A stretch of 64,000 bases of DNA from Pyrenochaeta sp. MPI-SDFR-AT-0127 (GCA_020747015.1 JAGTJM010000030.1:62001-126000); one strand, 5' to 3'; counted from the first letter of the stretch, positions 1 to 13,716 are shown. Notes: generated by a model from the sequence alone, not told the origin. Program-made: numbers and translations.

Positions 1-1559
1 ACGCATGCGCCTTGATAAAGTGTGTGTCGATTGGTAGGGCGTGAGAGTAGGTCGTTGTGACAACATTACCAAGATACGGATCCAAGAGGGTCAGTATCGA
101 ATCACGAGCACTGGGGAATGGCTTGACGCAAGTCAATGATCTTGAGTAGTAATACAGCTGTTGCAGCGCATTGGGGCGCGCCAAGATTGCCAGGTGGTGA
201 TAGAGTCGTCCTACAGTAGGGTTCTTGTCCGCAGCCTTGGTGTACCATGAGCGCGCAACACCTGCCCAGGTCTCTCGGTCCCGGATATCTTCGTCCTCAA
301 TGGCCATACGGTACCGCCCAAGGTCGCCCAAGCATTCGATCCAAGTGTCCTCAAAGGCTGGTACTGTCTCGTACAGGAGAGCCATCATTTGATAGGCCAA
401 ATATATGAAGGCTAACATATAGTCGATACTGTCAGGAAGACGGCGACGAAGAAGCTCCAAAAACGAATGAATTCCATGCTTCCACATCCGGGCAGGCATT
501 GAATATTTAGCTGCAAGACGACGAAGTGCTGGAGAAGCAGAAGGATGCTGGGAAGCCAAGAAGAAATCATGGTGTTCATGGAGCAACGTGCGATGGAGGG
601 CGATTAATGCCTGCCAATGATCTGAAGCTAGCTTGGTATCAGAATTATCCTGAGCAGCAGCAGCTTGGGCACGGTCAACGTGTATACACTTTGTTTCAAC
701 CATTGTTAGACCAGCATAGATTGACTTCACTTCAGATGCAAGCTGCTCTTGAGATATTGCGCGGCTATCTGGCTGGAGCAATAATCCAGGATAGCGAGAG
801 TCATATCTTTGCAAGTCACTCAGTCCTGCCTGACGGGGAGGATACTGTGGCTTAGGAGCAGTCCGATGAGGTCCTTGGCGAGCAGGGGACTGAGAGTGTA
901 GAGGCTGGAAGTGGCTACTCTTTGTAGCTTCCACAGACCATTCACTCGAAGGCTCTGGTGTTGATTGGTATGGAGACGAGGCACCCTTAGTAACCTGTTT
1001 TGGGTCGTAGAGGCGAGGATCCTGCGGCTTCGGTCTTGTCCGGTCTGATGGGATGGTGTGGGAAATCTGCCGTGAAAAGTCTGGATCGGCCACGTCTCCG
1101 TGAGAGGGAACCTTTCCTCGGCGGCTATGGTGCTCAGAATCTGCCGGACGCTTCTTACTAGACGGAGGTGAGGGCTGGCGTTCCTTGGCTGGGTCCAGTG
1201 AGAGGCCGGTGATATCAGGTGCAGACCGGTCCCCAGCGGTAGCATTTGATGACTGATCAGAATTCCTAAGGGTGCGTCAGAATGCCAACTGGCACGCACA
1301 TTACGCAGACTGTGGCTGGTGCTCACCTGAGCTTTAAGGCAGCTTCCTTTATTTCGGCCCGGGCTTGACGTAGCTCTATTCCGGCGATTTCTGCACTGTG
1401 CTCACCCTTTACATGATCAAAAAGCTGGTCTACATTCTGGAAAATCCTTCCATGATGACCGGGATACGGACATGGGAGGGCGCTAGTAGGTGGATAATCG
1501 CCCTTCTGCGTTCGGAGCGCTGTGATAAATCGGGATTGCACATTGTCTCCGGTATTCAT
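1..1559 (-). CDS. EST1/SMG7-like protein, N-terminal part (runs off left edge)
   Basis: Two exons are visible, 1559-1327 and 1265 to beyond base 1, joined by a 61-nt intron (1266-1326, GTGAGC...CTTAG) inside an Arg codon. About 499 residues are in the window. Residues 1-77 hold a zinc-finger-like stretch (CPYPGHHGRIF, then H-x4-H), with only one of the two Cys a C2H2 finger needs. Residues about 80-235 are Ser/Pro-rich and look disordered. From about 240 come an EST1-type helical repeat region and the DNA/RNA-binding domain, including TWIECLGDLGRYRMAIED near 388 and GRLYHHLAILARPNALQQL near 436. Family members act in telomere maintenance or nonsense-mediated mRNA decay; which applies here cannot be told. 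The start is the first in-frame ATG after an upstream stop; an additional 5' exon is possible. Confidence 0.85.
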
Positions 1560-4500
1560 TCTGAGCCTATTCGACCGAAGTGTAGCTAAGTTTTTCGTAT
1601 TCGTGCTACCGTTTGTGCTGATTTCCAAATATGACTGAGTTTTGTGATGCTATTGGCGGTTTCATCTGCCCAGAGATGCGAACACGTGACTGGTACACTG
1701 ATCCCAGCCTCCAGCTTTGCACGCTAGTGTCTTCTCGGGCCGTCACCGCCCAGAGTAGTAGTACATGCGATTTTGTGCAGTTTGCGTGTCAAAATCTGCA
1801 AATACTCAGAATCAAGCTGCGGACCTTTGTGTGCGCTGAACAGGCGTGAGAACGGCAGGAAAAGCGGATTTCGCGCGCGATACAAGTCGTCAAACGGATA
1901 GAAAAAAACCTGTTTGGCGTGCAACAGAAGATCCAAAGGCTGAGATTGAGCAGCTCAGGGTGCTGCAGGCGGGGAAAAGATCGTTTTATGCGGCTCTGTC
2001 ACGCCAACCATCAGCTTGAAGGCAAACAAGGCAACCACATTTGTCTTGGCAATGGGTTGCGGGCGCCTGCACTATGCATGCTGCCTCCACGTCAGCACCC
2101 AACAAGGCCGGCGCCGGTTCCCTGTTGCTGGAGGGAGTCCTTTGCCTTAATATGGTTGCCTCGATAGTTACGGCTCAGGCGACAGAAGTTTGGTGGGCGG
2201 CCATGCTGCCTTCTTTTATGCTTGCTGCAGAGCCTCAACTCCTGGGTGCACCAGACCACACCGGACTACACCGCTACCCCGCCCCATTCGCTTGACTTCG
2301 CAGCCATTCGTCCTTCACCTGCGTCACTGGCATCACGCACCGCCCAGAGTGAATGACGATAGCCAACTCGGTCCAAGCCCCTTTGCCTGGATTCGCCCGT
2401 AGGCATTGGACGAAGGAGTGCATCCCTTCCGTCGCTCTCTGGCACACCGTCTGAAGGGGTCGTTGTAACATCACCTTTGACATTGCATTCCTGCTGATCC
2501 ACTCTTCACAGAGAGGAATGGCTTCACGCATCACTCAGCCGGCCTTCTCAGCTTGAGCCTCTCGGAAGATCGAGTTGCCTCTTTACAGCCATTGTTCCCT
2601 TGCCTTCACTTTCAGCTTAACCTGGGCCAGCTTCTGCATTTCGCGTTACTCACACCTCATCGAAATGAAACACAGCGCCCTGCAAATGGCGCACACGTCT
2701 CACCACTCAAGACCATCCTTCCCACCAAACGTGCTACTAGGCATGTTGCTGTTCTCCTTCCACTTTGCCTTGTTGTCGAGCCTGGCTGCATCGTGTATTC
2801 ATAATCAGCTGCGCGGAGTGCCCAAAACAAACAAAGTGTAACACGTTGATCGCGGGACATTGGAGTCACCTTTGCGCCCTATTGCGCAAGGCCCGGATGA
2901 TTTGGAGAGCCTGATGTTAGCAGTGCATTTTCCGCCCGAAGCGCCTGGGTCTCTATTGACAAAAGGTCTCTCGTCACGATCCACCAAACATTCTTGCAGG
3001 TCGGGTGACGACAAGAAGCTCTCCACGAACGAAACAGGCCCATGTGGCCAAATCTGCTGCACAAACAACGCAACAGCAAACAGACTTACCCACGCTCTCA
3101 AGGATCATACACCATACAGACCTGACAGTTTCCTGCTTGCTGGGTAACGGCAGTCTTTTCAGCAAATAGAACAGTATGCCAGCCTTATGAGCATCCCAAT
3201 GGCCGGTGAAGACCGAGATGAACTAACTGAGCCAACATACAACCCAATTTCATGTCTTGTTAACAATAGAAGCAAATCCTTCGGTCTAGGTCAAGCTTTG
3301 GAAGCATAAAACAAGAACCTCAAGTCGAACCACCTCTACCATCCAGGCTGACTACCAAGTCCCTCATGAGACCAATGTTGCTTATCAAGAAACAGAGTTC
3401 TCAACACCATGATCGCTGATAGCGCTTACATTGAGCCTGATATTTGTTGCGCCCCGTAGCCTGCTGGAGGACCTCTACCCGGATGATTTTTTTTAGAAAG
3501 TAATTATCTGGCTAAACTTTGGCAAAGCTCGGTGACGGCCTAGCTGTACAAGTATTATCTGATAATTGTTTTGGTGACCGCCGAGAGGAGATTGATCGGC
3601 CTGACTATAGTAAGCCATGATTAAGCAACAGATCCAGTGCATCCAGGTTTACGGTCGCTCATTATCTAAAATCATTACTAGAAAGTCAGGTTGAAGTGTT
3701 GTTTGCTGTTCAAGTTTGCGGTCGATGATTCGCCTATCAGACTCGGTTGAATTACTATGTGCTTGGATAAGCGTCAAAGCACCGTCATGTAGGGTATCGT
3801 AGGCGTGGTCACACTCCCAAATAAGCATCGGCGATTGTTTATTCCTTCTGCCATCATTCAAGGTACGACATCGGAAAGGGAGAATCAATTGGTCATCAGT
3901 GTGGATCGACAAGACCTGTTCCATAGTCGACTTGCTAGACTATTGGTAAGATTCAGCGCCTCAAGGCAACTGAAATACAAAGCATATCATCAATATCGCA
4001 GTCACACCCAAAGACTTCATCGAATGATGAATGCCTGTTTTTCCAGCGTAGTCACCTCGCTCCGACGACGTCAGGTAGCAGAGGGCGAGTACAGTTCGGC
4101 AACACATTCCATATGTAAAGTGTGATAGTTTCGGGAGCGGTCCTCCGGACTTGGGTCTCTTACAAAAGTCCGTATCACATAGGTCAAGCCTGTATGTGCA
4201 TGCATGAATCAGGTAAAATTAGGGCTAATCAACTTCCAGCAAGTCACCGTCTCGCAGCCGTGTGGGCGGCCTCAAAGTGCCACAACATCAGAGATCCCGA
4301 AAATCGAACCAACATTGGAGCTTGTAGTCTCAGCTGCTTGCTTTGAACGCTAGCTTAAAATTGTACAATCTTACACCGAGCTACAAGGAGTGATGGATTG
4401 AGGTTTCACGGTGATGGCCGTTGACCTTGGCATTTTGCATTTGCATTGCGTTCACCCAGAGCCATTGTCAAACGCAAATAACAATAACAATAAAAAGTGA

Positions 4501-7500
4501 AGTACTACTCTTTCATCTCCAAGCATGCGCGACCCGAAGAAAGAATCCTCGCACGTGGAGGATAGACTTCTCGACTTCACGTATTAGGCAATAGTACGTA
4601 TGCACAAGAAATGCCGATAGGAAACCTTTATTTCAATTAGTGGGACAAAGGATCCATTGAAGCGGGGTCTTTGCATGTCTATCTAACTGCTCAATCCATT
4701 TCCGGCGATATAGGACAAGAAATCGTGTGTCGTGTATGATTCAGAGAGACTAATAAGGGCAAAGGGCAACGCTCGTGACCTAGTTAGGCTGCCTCAGATC
4801 TGGGTCGCGAAATGTATCTCTTAGATTCGCGAGTGGCATTTTTAGTTGGGGGCTAAGAACATCAGACTGCGCAGTAGTCCTCCAGTTGTTTAGCCGAGCG
4901 GTACACAATACGAAGCTGAATACCCGAGCACAGTCGATAAACTAGAGTTCACTAGCATTGTTGCCTAATGAGTAAGCAGTATCAATTAAATGACCGAGCT
5001 TACGGCTGCAACATGTGAAATAAAGCAGGGGCAATGAGTTGACGTCCTTTGATCAAATTTGGCGACTCTTCCTGGTTCTTGAGAAGTTATGAGTAGCTCA
5101 TGTATTAGCAATGGCACATATCGTCCTCTCATTGATAGATCGTTCATAGTTCCGTCAGAATCATTCCTCGTTTTCAACAATCTCGCTTCGGCTGGAAACT
5201 ATAACACTTGATCAGTGTGCATAGATATGTTTTGTTGACTAATGACATACTTTTAAGATTGGACTGACGGCTGCCATCTAACCTCAGCATTTACAGATGG
5301 TTTTCAAAAGGCAACCAAGTCAAGGGAACTTCGAAGAAGTCATCGAGTAAAAAAACCCGTGTCACATGCCCTCAATAATCATCAGGTCGATTACATGAGG
5401 TCGATTACGATTTGAAACCACCCTTGTGAGCATCTTCTTTATGAGGAATTGTATGAACGCTAGTCAACAGCAGAAGAGAGGGGTTTCATAGTGAAGAGGC
5501 AGATCTTACCGACTATGAACGTTGTGAGTCTGAGTTAAAGACCGAAGTTACATAAGACTTGCTGGGACTGTTATGCAAGACATGTTACCATATGCCAGCC
5601 ACCATCGGCCTCAAAACTTCGCGTCTCATTTCAATCATTACTCACTACTTGAAGGAAATTCATTTGGTGATATGTTTAAGGGTAGTGAGTGTTAGGTTCA
5701 CCATTTGAACTTGCATGGAGCTGTATCTAATTCGTTGGAAAGGTACTTCATCTCAACTCCAGGTGTTGTCATCAGCACACTTGCCGTTATTTGTGTCAAA
5801 AGAGACTGAAATACTTTTATTGAGTCAGCATAAATATTTGATTGATTTACATGAAAGACTACATGTCAAGAGTGGGGATGCTGGCTGAGCATAACTAGAA
5901 TAATGTTACTAGAATGCTCCCTTGCTACAGCTTTTTGGCTGTTATGCCAGTAATGGCATCATTGTACTGATATCGAAGATTCCAAGCAGACCATTACAGA
6001 TGGTGAAGAACAGATGAGTGAAGTTTTCAGATACAATGAGTAATTGAAAGGATCCAGTCATGAATAGTTGAGTTGAGAACATACTCGTGCACAATATCTA
6101 ATTTTCCTCAGCCTTCAGCATGCCCCGGAAACGCCTACCATTTTCTCAGTAGGCAAATTGATTAGGCTATGACACTATCTTTTTGGTATGACGATAGATT
6201 TCTGAAGTTAGGACCAGAAAGTGAAAGCAAAGTTTGTGGTCCCGATCGGCACAAGAGGCGCAAGGCTGAAAGTTTAGATGTGAGTTTGAGGCCAACCGTT
6301 CCACCTGCGCCTCATTTTGCCCCAGCAAAATAGAATAAGAGACAACTCAATATCAAGAACCTTGTTCCGAATTCTGCCACGTAAATGGCCAAGGTTTCAG
6401 AGAGACTGCTTGGACAAGGCCGCAGTTAGATTGCAGATTGATTTTCGCGCTGCACGCAAAGCGGCACGTAAAAGTTTGTCCCATATCCAACCAAGGCCAT
6501 AAAACTTGAAACAGGCCGCGCATCTGCAGCACGGTGATTGGAATAGATCGCGGTCTAATCCATGTGAAGGACTTTGACAACCGTCATCAAGCTTTGTCGC
6601 ATGGCACCCCAGCTTGCAGGCCTGATTTAGTTACAAATTGGTTCTGTACATTTCTATGCCTGAAAAGAGAGTGGGGGATTCCGAGATAACAAATTGCTTT
6701 CGAAAAAAGTAACAAGAGATAAAAAGTGGGATGATCATTTCATCGCATCACAGCAACAGAGCGGGCAGAGAGCATCGCATCGGCAGGGGGGAAATGTGCA
6801 ACTGCTTCGACAGACGGGTCGAATCTGATAATACAAAGTAAGGAACGACTTTCAAATGCGTGCAATCTTATTGTCTGGCACGGTGGTCAAGGTGTGATAT
6901 CTTTCAAGTTGACAAGGCTGAGTGAGTATCCTCGCGAAAGCTAAATTGAGATCTTAAACTTCCCTGCACCGAAGAAGTGCCGCTAGTCGTCCTTTCGTAT
7001 CTTCCCTGACCTTCCGCCTTCACATGCTGTAGGTGGCGCTCACCGGATTTCAGTAAGCAAGCGCCCGGTGGCTGCCGTATGCATTTATAGTAGAAACACT
7101 TGGCTTAAGTCCTTCGAATCTGATAAGACCCGTGTTGCAAATTCCCGCATCAGGCTCGGAGAAGGCTCGTTGGCTTTGCGTAGGCACAGCTATCAGACCA
7201 TGTTATACCAGAGGACTCATGCATGAGTACTACAAGGCAATCTGACCGGATGCCGAGTGTTGTGATCGGTGACAGAGTGGAATGGTGCACTAACTTGTCC
7301 ATCTCCTAAACCTACCGCCAATATGCTAAACTAGTAAGCAGACCTCATAATCTTGGATGATCATTCGTCTTTGACACCACTACAATTCTGCGTCTTTTCT
7401 CTGATTTGCGGTTTTTATACGAGCATACGAGCTTCGGCGTTCGCCTTCGATGACCAGCCCAATCGGGTCTCAGGGCAACTCATGCTTCAAGAGGACCATT

Positions 7501-9941
7501 CTAAACATGCCAGTGACAACGAGTAAGCGAGTTCGTAGAAAGCGGCCCCAAAGACGCTTTTGGTCTTGAGATGTGGCGATGCACGTGTATGGCTTCAGGC
7601 ATGACACTCAGACTGATTCACATGTCACTGCTCAATGGGCATTGTTGACACGAGTGAAGTCTTTGCAGATCGGGTCTCAGTCAAAATACCCATGAGTTTC
7701 GTAGTTGGGGGCCGCATTTCGCGATAGAGAATATTATCGCTCTGCAATTATGCATTCAGTCGCAGCCATGCTTGCTACAAGGTTATGGGGGAGATACATT
7801 ATGAAGTTGTTTCGTCACAGTGCAAGCGAAAATACGATCACTTCCATCGTATAAACCCATGTCGCTGATGTAGAACCTTTGGCAGACTGAACCGTCTTCG
7901 CGCGTAGGGCAAACTCTAGAAGGCTTGCGCGTATTGTTGCGCGCCCAGTAGGTACTAGAATCTCGGATAGGTCATTTCGTATAAGTCGAAGCTAATCACA
8001 AGTTTGATACGAGCAAATGACGAATATCGAGGCTATGTAAACTCGCCGTTCCGGCTAGGTCAAGAGCACTGGTATGCAAGACGAGAGGGACGCCTGATAC
8101 ACTGGCCAACTTCGGAGAACAAACCTTGGCTGTTGTACATCATGAGGATGCTGATCGGACTAAATCTCTCCTAGCGCAGCGTTTCGGGGTTTCTATACTG
8201 CGCAAGAAATGCCTAGAGCAAGCTATTTGCGAAACGACGTGGCTTCGTCGGTATCATGTCGGCGTGACTAACGTGGCATTGAGGCAGTGCGAAAGTGAGC
8301 GAATATGGGTGGAGGAACATTGAACACATTGTCACTGATTACTGTTAATGGAGAACTTCCTGTCAAGAGATTGACAAATTCAAACATCTCTCTCCTACCA
8401 AGACTATAAATCACAGAGTAGGGTTGTATAATAATTTGCCGGTCCTATATTCTTCCACCACCAATTCGTTGGGTCGAGGGACAGTAGTGGTCCATTATTC
8501 GAGCACATCGCCTTCAATGTGGGAATGAAAAGAATGCAGTACTCGGCTCCTATCTATATATGTCACACAACAGGCCGCCAATCTCCTACGTCGGGGGACA
8601 CGAATTAACATTCTATTCGAAGCCGACAATGGAAAAGGAAAACATGAACTGTGTGAGGGTATGTGATATTGTTGTATCCAGTGGCCCAAATCGAATAAAG
8701 GTGCTGGATTACTGAGCAGTATGTGTTCACGTGTGACCCACTTGGTCTTTATCAGTAGTGACAGTGACACCAATAATCGTTAAAATTGGTGATTCTTCAA
8801 CGCAAATGCTGATGCCTAACATCTTGAAGTCATATCAAGACGACCTGATCCCACCAATGATGATACCAGTGTGGGGTTGAAATCGTTCCACGCTCGAAAA
8901 GTTGCGTATGTGCAATCATTCTATGCTTTAACTTTGAGTATGGCCTTGACCCCCGTGGTGGCTCTGTGTGGTTCTCGAAGGCGTTCATGGTGAGCAAGGT
9001 CCGTGAGCTATTATTTAAACACTAGCTGAAATGTAACAGCTGAGGAATGGCAATATATATATGCTTATGTCGAAAAGGCACAGCTCGGGTGTAAGGCAGC
9101 GGTGCCAGACTCGCTCTCGTCGATGACAGCAGTGGTTGTGCGAAGACCCATCGAACAAGGATCCAACATCATGGGCTCGATAAGGAGATTTGGACGGTAC
9201 TTGTCATCAACGCATCGAATATCCCGTCCCGTTTCATACGGCATTGTTATACTGCAGGGCAATTGCAAGGTGTAGCCATAATCGGAGACTCCCGCGCGGA
9301 CCAGATCTTTAGTGCGACCGATCGACGCCACGGACAGCCACACCAGGTAACGTCAACATTGCGATGAAATGAGTCTCGCAAAGTATGCATAGTGGAAGAA
9401 GCAGTGAACAAGTAAAACGAAGAATGGACTTTTGGCTCTATTCATGCTAGCGCATCGGAGATAACGTGGCCGATAAGCCGACCAGACACGCCCGACATGG
9501 CAACGTCATGAGTCGGCCTCGACGAACCAAGAAACGTATTCGCTTGTCAGCGGCGTCTAGAGGGGCAGCCAGCGGACCAGATGTTACGGACTAAGCCTTG
9601 AGATTATATTCTCCTTGATTCTCTTTCCCTTTTGTTTCTGGACACCTGCTATTGTGGCTGGCTGCGAGGCGTCCTACACTTGGTAAGCTGAAGCTGAGCC
9701 CTGCGCTGGCGCCGACAAAGATGACAATTGCGCGCATATCACCTCAACGTGCGAGATTGCCACGCTGTCGTCGCGCATGCTCTATCCCTCAATGAAGCAG
9801 TTTCTGACTGGCCAAGCAGTGGAACTACAGCAATGCGCGCGCACTCCTGAATCAAACGCCCCCTCCAGTCCTCTCGGGTCCCCACCTGCATCGAATCGCC
9901 AACTCGGCTTGAGCATTGTTCAAAGACAGCATTGTGGCACC
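1560..9941. other. Gene-poor stretch of 8.4 kb
   Basis: I see no recognisable protein gene, tRNA or intact transposon here. It holds one copy of a dispersed repeat (2007-2255, listed separately). The most coding-like piece is a minus-strand open frame at 9065-9343 (about 92 codons, mostly C/G at third positions). It has no convincing ATG or splice site at its 5' end and I do not recognise its product, so I do not call it a gene. A short string, atcgggtctcag, occurs twice near 7455 and 7670. The stretch is moderately AT-rich compared with the gene islands. Confidence 0.6.
2007..2255 (+). repeat. Dispersed repeat, copy 1
   Basis: Bases 2007-2180 match 33215-33390 on the same strand at roughly 90 percent or better by eye, beginning with accatcagcttgaaggcaaa; weaker similarity continues to about 2255. 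Most differences are transitions in which copy 1 has T or A where copy 2 has C or G, in CpG and CpA contexts (CpA read on either strand). That is the pattern left by cytosine deamination or repeat-induced point mutation. No terminal inverted repeats or transposase remnant were found, so the element type is unknown. Confidence 0.8.
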
Positions 9942-11829
9942 ATGGCCTCAAATAATGACGCAGCCTTCGTCGAGGACGTCGATGTAGACCAGGCACTGCA
10001 ATCACGAATCACTGCCTCGACTTCGAAGCCGAAAGCCCCCTTCCGTATGCCGAAAAGGTCAGGGGCGAGTTCGCCAAGAGACGATAGCGATAACGAGGAT
10101 GCGCCGCTTTTGAGCCCCACGAGGAATGCCTATGGAAGCGCAGACGGCGATGGCAGTAGTAGCGGCGACGACGGAGAAGACGAATGGCCTGGCGTGGCAG
10201 ATTTTCGAGGGCTTCCCTGGTGGAAGCGCCCTTCGGTAGGCGCCCAAACCTCGGGCACGTGAATGTTGGAGAACTGATAATGACAGATATATTGGCTCCT
10301 TCCGCCATTTCTTATGTTTACCATAGCCTTTGGGGGCGTGGTCGTACCCAAGATCAACCTCATCATGGATTTGGTGTGCGAAGAATATTACGCCCAACAA
10401 GGGACAGATCCTATATCTGGCCCCATGGACCCCGGCCAAGACCGATGCCAGAACGACACCGTCTCGTCTCGCTCGTCTCTATTTCTTCTTTATGGCAGCC
10501 TGTGCTCCGGTATCTTGGCCGCAATAACCAGCCCAAAATTGGGTTCGCTCTCGGATCGATATGGACGTACCAAGTTCATGGTGTTGAACACGTGTGGCAC
10601 GCTGTTGGGAGAAGTACTTACTATTCTCGCCGCAAAATTCCCTGAGACTGTTCATGTCAATTGGATTCTTGTCGGCTACTGTCTGGAAGGCATATCGGGC
10701 TCTTTCATCGTTGGAATGGCACTTGCACACTCGTATGCGTCTGATTGTGTCCCACCCCAACGGCGAAATGTTGCTTTTTCATACTTCCATGCCTGCCTCT
10801 TCACCGGTATCGCCATCGGGCCTGCTCTTGCCGGTTATATCATTGAGGCGCGCAAGAAGTATGTTGGTAAAACCGACGCCGTACTGCTCATCTTCTACAT
10901 GGCACTAGGGGCCCATCTTTTCTTCATCGCATTCCTTACATTTTGCATCCCTGAATCGCTCAGCAAATCGCGACAAGAAGCCGCACGAGAGAAACACAGA
11001 GATGAGGCGCAGAGACTAGGTCCTGCGTCCGACTGGATCAATCAACTACGCTCCGTAAATCTCTTCCGACCACTTAAGATTCTCTGGCCTACTGGCCCTG
11101 GCTCTTCGTCCGCCGTCCGCTGGAACCTACTTCTCCTTGCAGCCACAGATACTATCATGTTCGGCGTGGCAATGGGCGCCATGGGCGTTATTCTCGTGTA
11201 CACTCGACGACAGTTCGGTTGGCAGGAACTCGAATCTGGCCGATTCGTTACCATAATTAACAGCTGCCGCGTCTTTGCGCTCCTGGTTATAATGCCGCTC
11301 CTCACACGGCTTGTCCGCGGCAAGAATGGAACAGCACGTCTGCGCAAGTCTGGATCTGACTTGTTTGATCTATCCATCATTCGCGCAGCCATTTTATTTG
11401 ATGCGCTTGGATACCTTGGCTTCACTCTTGTCCGTAAAGGCGAGTATTTTGCATTGTCTGGCGCACTGGCTGCGGTTGGTGGCATTGGCTCACCTGCTCT
11501 TGGTGCTGCGTTGACCAAACATGTGCCTCAAGACCAGGTCGGCCAGTTGCTGGGTGCGACAGGATTATTGCACGCAGTCGCCAGAGTGATAGGCCCAACT
11601 GTCTTCAATGGCATATATAGTGCAACTGTCGGGAGTTATCGGCAGACGGTGTTCGTGTGTTTGACAGCAACATTTGGGCTGGCGTTTGCGTGCAGTTGGT
11701 TTGTTAGACCGCATGGTGAGTCTATACATCGGGAATGTAGAGAATGAAACTGACAAGACCGTAGTATACATCGATGCGGATGACAAGCGTGCTGCAGAAG
11801 AGCGTTCTACAGATGAGGAAGAGACATAG
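9942..11829 (+). CDS. Major facilitator superfamily (MFS) transporter
   Basis: Three exons: 9942-10235, 10287-11715 and 11765-11829, with introns of 51 nt (GTAGGC...GACAG) and 49 nt (GTGAGT...CGTAG), giving 595 aa. The first splice restores the conserved run WKRPS-IYWLLPPF into membrane segment 1. The MFS motif A, GSLSDRYGRTKF, lies in the loop between segments 2 and 3. About 12 hydrophobic segments are seen, with a charged central loop near SKSRQEAAREKH. The N-terminus (about 95 residues) is acidic, Ser-rich and cytosolic; the C-terminus is a short Asp/Glu-rich tail in exon 3. It resembles the fungal group related to yeast YCR023C and drug:H+ antiporters. Substrate is unknown. The start was chosen for its CACCATGG context; an in-frame ATG at 9777 would add 55 residues. 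Confidence 0.92.
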
Positions 11830-13263
11830 GACTTTCCTCGCTCTTTTGCTCTTTCCATTCCCTCAAATTTGTTCAAGACAACATTGCATATTCTTCAAAT
11901 GTCAGTATAGATACCGCAATAGCGACGGCGTTATAATATGGAGGTTTGAATTTGGGATAGATGACCACCAGTATACCTGGACTAGATATGGTAACCTCAA
12001 GGCTTGAGTCATCTCGGTGAACAGTGGATATCATACTAAAGGAAAGCCTTGCGAGCACCTTGTACTTTAGGAATTTTGTTTCGCGATATATATTCATTTC
12101 CGTCTGTACGTGACAGTTGACGTTGTGATACGCGTGCCTCCAACACAACCCAGTCATGTGCCTCCGTCGACATTGGATTTGAGGGTAAGTGCTCCTATGG
12201 GCAGTCCTGGATGTTGAAATGCGGCCAGGATGAGACGATAATATGTTTTATTTTGCCATTGGTGCAGTATGAAATTGTCGTCGAGAGATGCAACGACTGT
12301 TTCCATCATTGGTTTATTCCCCTTTTGGTGACTTTGGTAGTACGGCAAATAGAGCCTAAGAAACTTCTAATGTTATATTTACGCAAATAGTTCTGGTATT
12401 CTACATTGACCATCGTAGCTATGGTACCTGCGATCGGCCGTCCTTGAATGCTTCCGAGTTCGAGACTGACTTATCCCGGCTTGCACAGCGACCGAAGGCC
12501 ACAATTCGAGCGTGGTCAACCTGATCAACTTCGATATAGTATCCCATCCTGAACAATCAAGCGCTCTACAATCGCAACTTACAACAGTTTTACAGCCTCT
12601 GGCCAGCTGTTGGGATACCGGAAGACAAAGGATCTTCGTCGATCTATTCAGAGCTTGACTACGACGACCGCATTTTGATGCCCCGTCTTGACCTCCTGCT
12701 TCCCTCCCGCAGTGACTTGGATACAGTTCCGTGTATCATGTACGAATCCTTCTTGATTTCGAAGCGCCATCATATACTTGTAGCAACCCAGCACTGCTCA
12801 GTTCTACTGCATGAGCGGACATTCCAAGTCGGACGAAGCCTCAAGGTAGCAATTCAAAACGGAGGTTGCAAGATAAGGCACGAACTTTTTGAATCGACGC
12901 GTTTAGGATATTTAAAAACGACGATGGTGAGACAAGTCACCAAGTGTAACAACCACATACAGTGTACGACATGGTTGTTCCTGGTGTCGTCTGCCTAGAG
13001 AAAATAGTGGATCGAAGTGATCCGGCCCCAATATAGTTGTACAAGGATGATCTAACAACCCCGCTTTCTCCACTCACCCACCAAGCTCCTCCGGGTCTGA
13101 ACATACTTTGCAGGATGTTCTAAGCATGTTCAGTTTATAGATTTGACGAGAAATGCAATACAATTTCTATATATTTTCAAATTTTGGACGCTTTGTCATC
13201 AATCACCTCAAAGGCACTTTGGTAAGTCCGCTTTCCGCGCTGGTCGCTTGATTGCTTACTAAC
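11830..13263. other. Intergenic region between MFS gene and tRNA-like gene
   Basis: No gene is recognised. An open frame on the plus strand from about 12540 to 12998 reads plausibly in its first half (Asp/Leu-rich, good codon use, preceded by an AG that could be a splice acceptor at 12539). It matches no family I know and lacks a clear upstream exon, so it may be a decayed exon. Confidence 0.4.
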
Positions 13264-13362
13264 CATAACCAGGCGGAGTGGTTAACGCGCTGGCCTGCTA
13301 TCCGTCTGAACGGAAGTCAGCCAGTTCCTTCGGGAGCGTGTGTTCGAATCACACAGGTGTCG
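13264..13362 (+). tRNA. tRNA-Ser(GCU)-like gene with intron, probably decayed 5' end
   Basis: A D-stem (GCG/CGC, 13273-13275 with 13286-13288), anticodon stem CTGGC/GCCAG, anticodon GCT at 13297-13299, a long variable arm (TCC-TTCG-GGA) and a T-arm (GTGTG-TTCGAAT-CACAC) are all present and pair well. The long variable arm and GCT anticodon identify serine. An 18-nt intron (13301-13318) sits one base after the anticodon, the standard position, and contains its own small hairpin (TCCGT/ACGGA). The 3' acceptor strand AGGTGTC expects GACACCT at the 5' side, but CATAACC is found and position 8 is not U. The gene may therefore be a pseudogene. A T-run follows near 13390. Confidence 0.6.
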
Positions 13363-13716
13363 CGTAAAGACCGAAGTAACCATCATCTCTTTTTTGCTGA
13401 GAACCGGGCTCCATAGAGTCGTGGGGCCACGGATTTTTTTCTGTTTGGGGATAGTGGAGGAGGCAGCTTGAGCTAACGCGCCTAGCCGCTTCAAGCTCAT
13501 TGCATTTTCAGCTGAAGGATGGTAGCAGCGGGGTAGAATTATTTGTTTTTGCGGTCGAGTAATTTCATGGTTTGGTCAAGTTGATAGTTATTTGAGGATA
13601 TCTGTACCTGTCCCTTTTTTTGGGGGACGGACCACCCAGAGGCAGCAATTTGCATCTGTTCCCAACATGGCCTCGCAATTTGCAACTTTTGCAGCTCGAT
13701 TCCAGGCCACTTCTGA

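Noticed and set aside
9065..9343. Minus-strand 92-codon frame with coding-like codons
   Set aside because: No ATG at its 5' end, no splice acceptor in reach, and no recognised family.
10009..11518. Several minus-strand frames under the MFS gene
   Set aside because: Antisense to strongly conserved transporter exons with no independent support.
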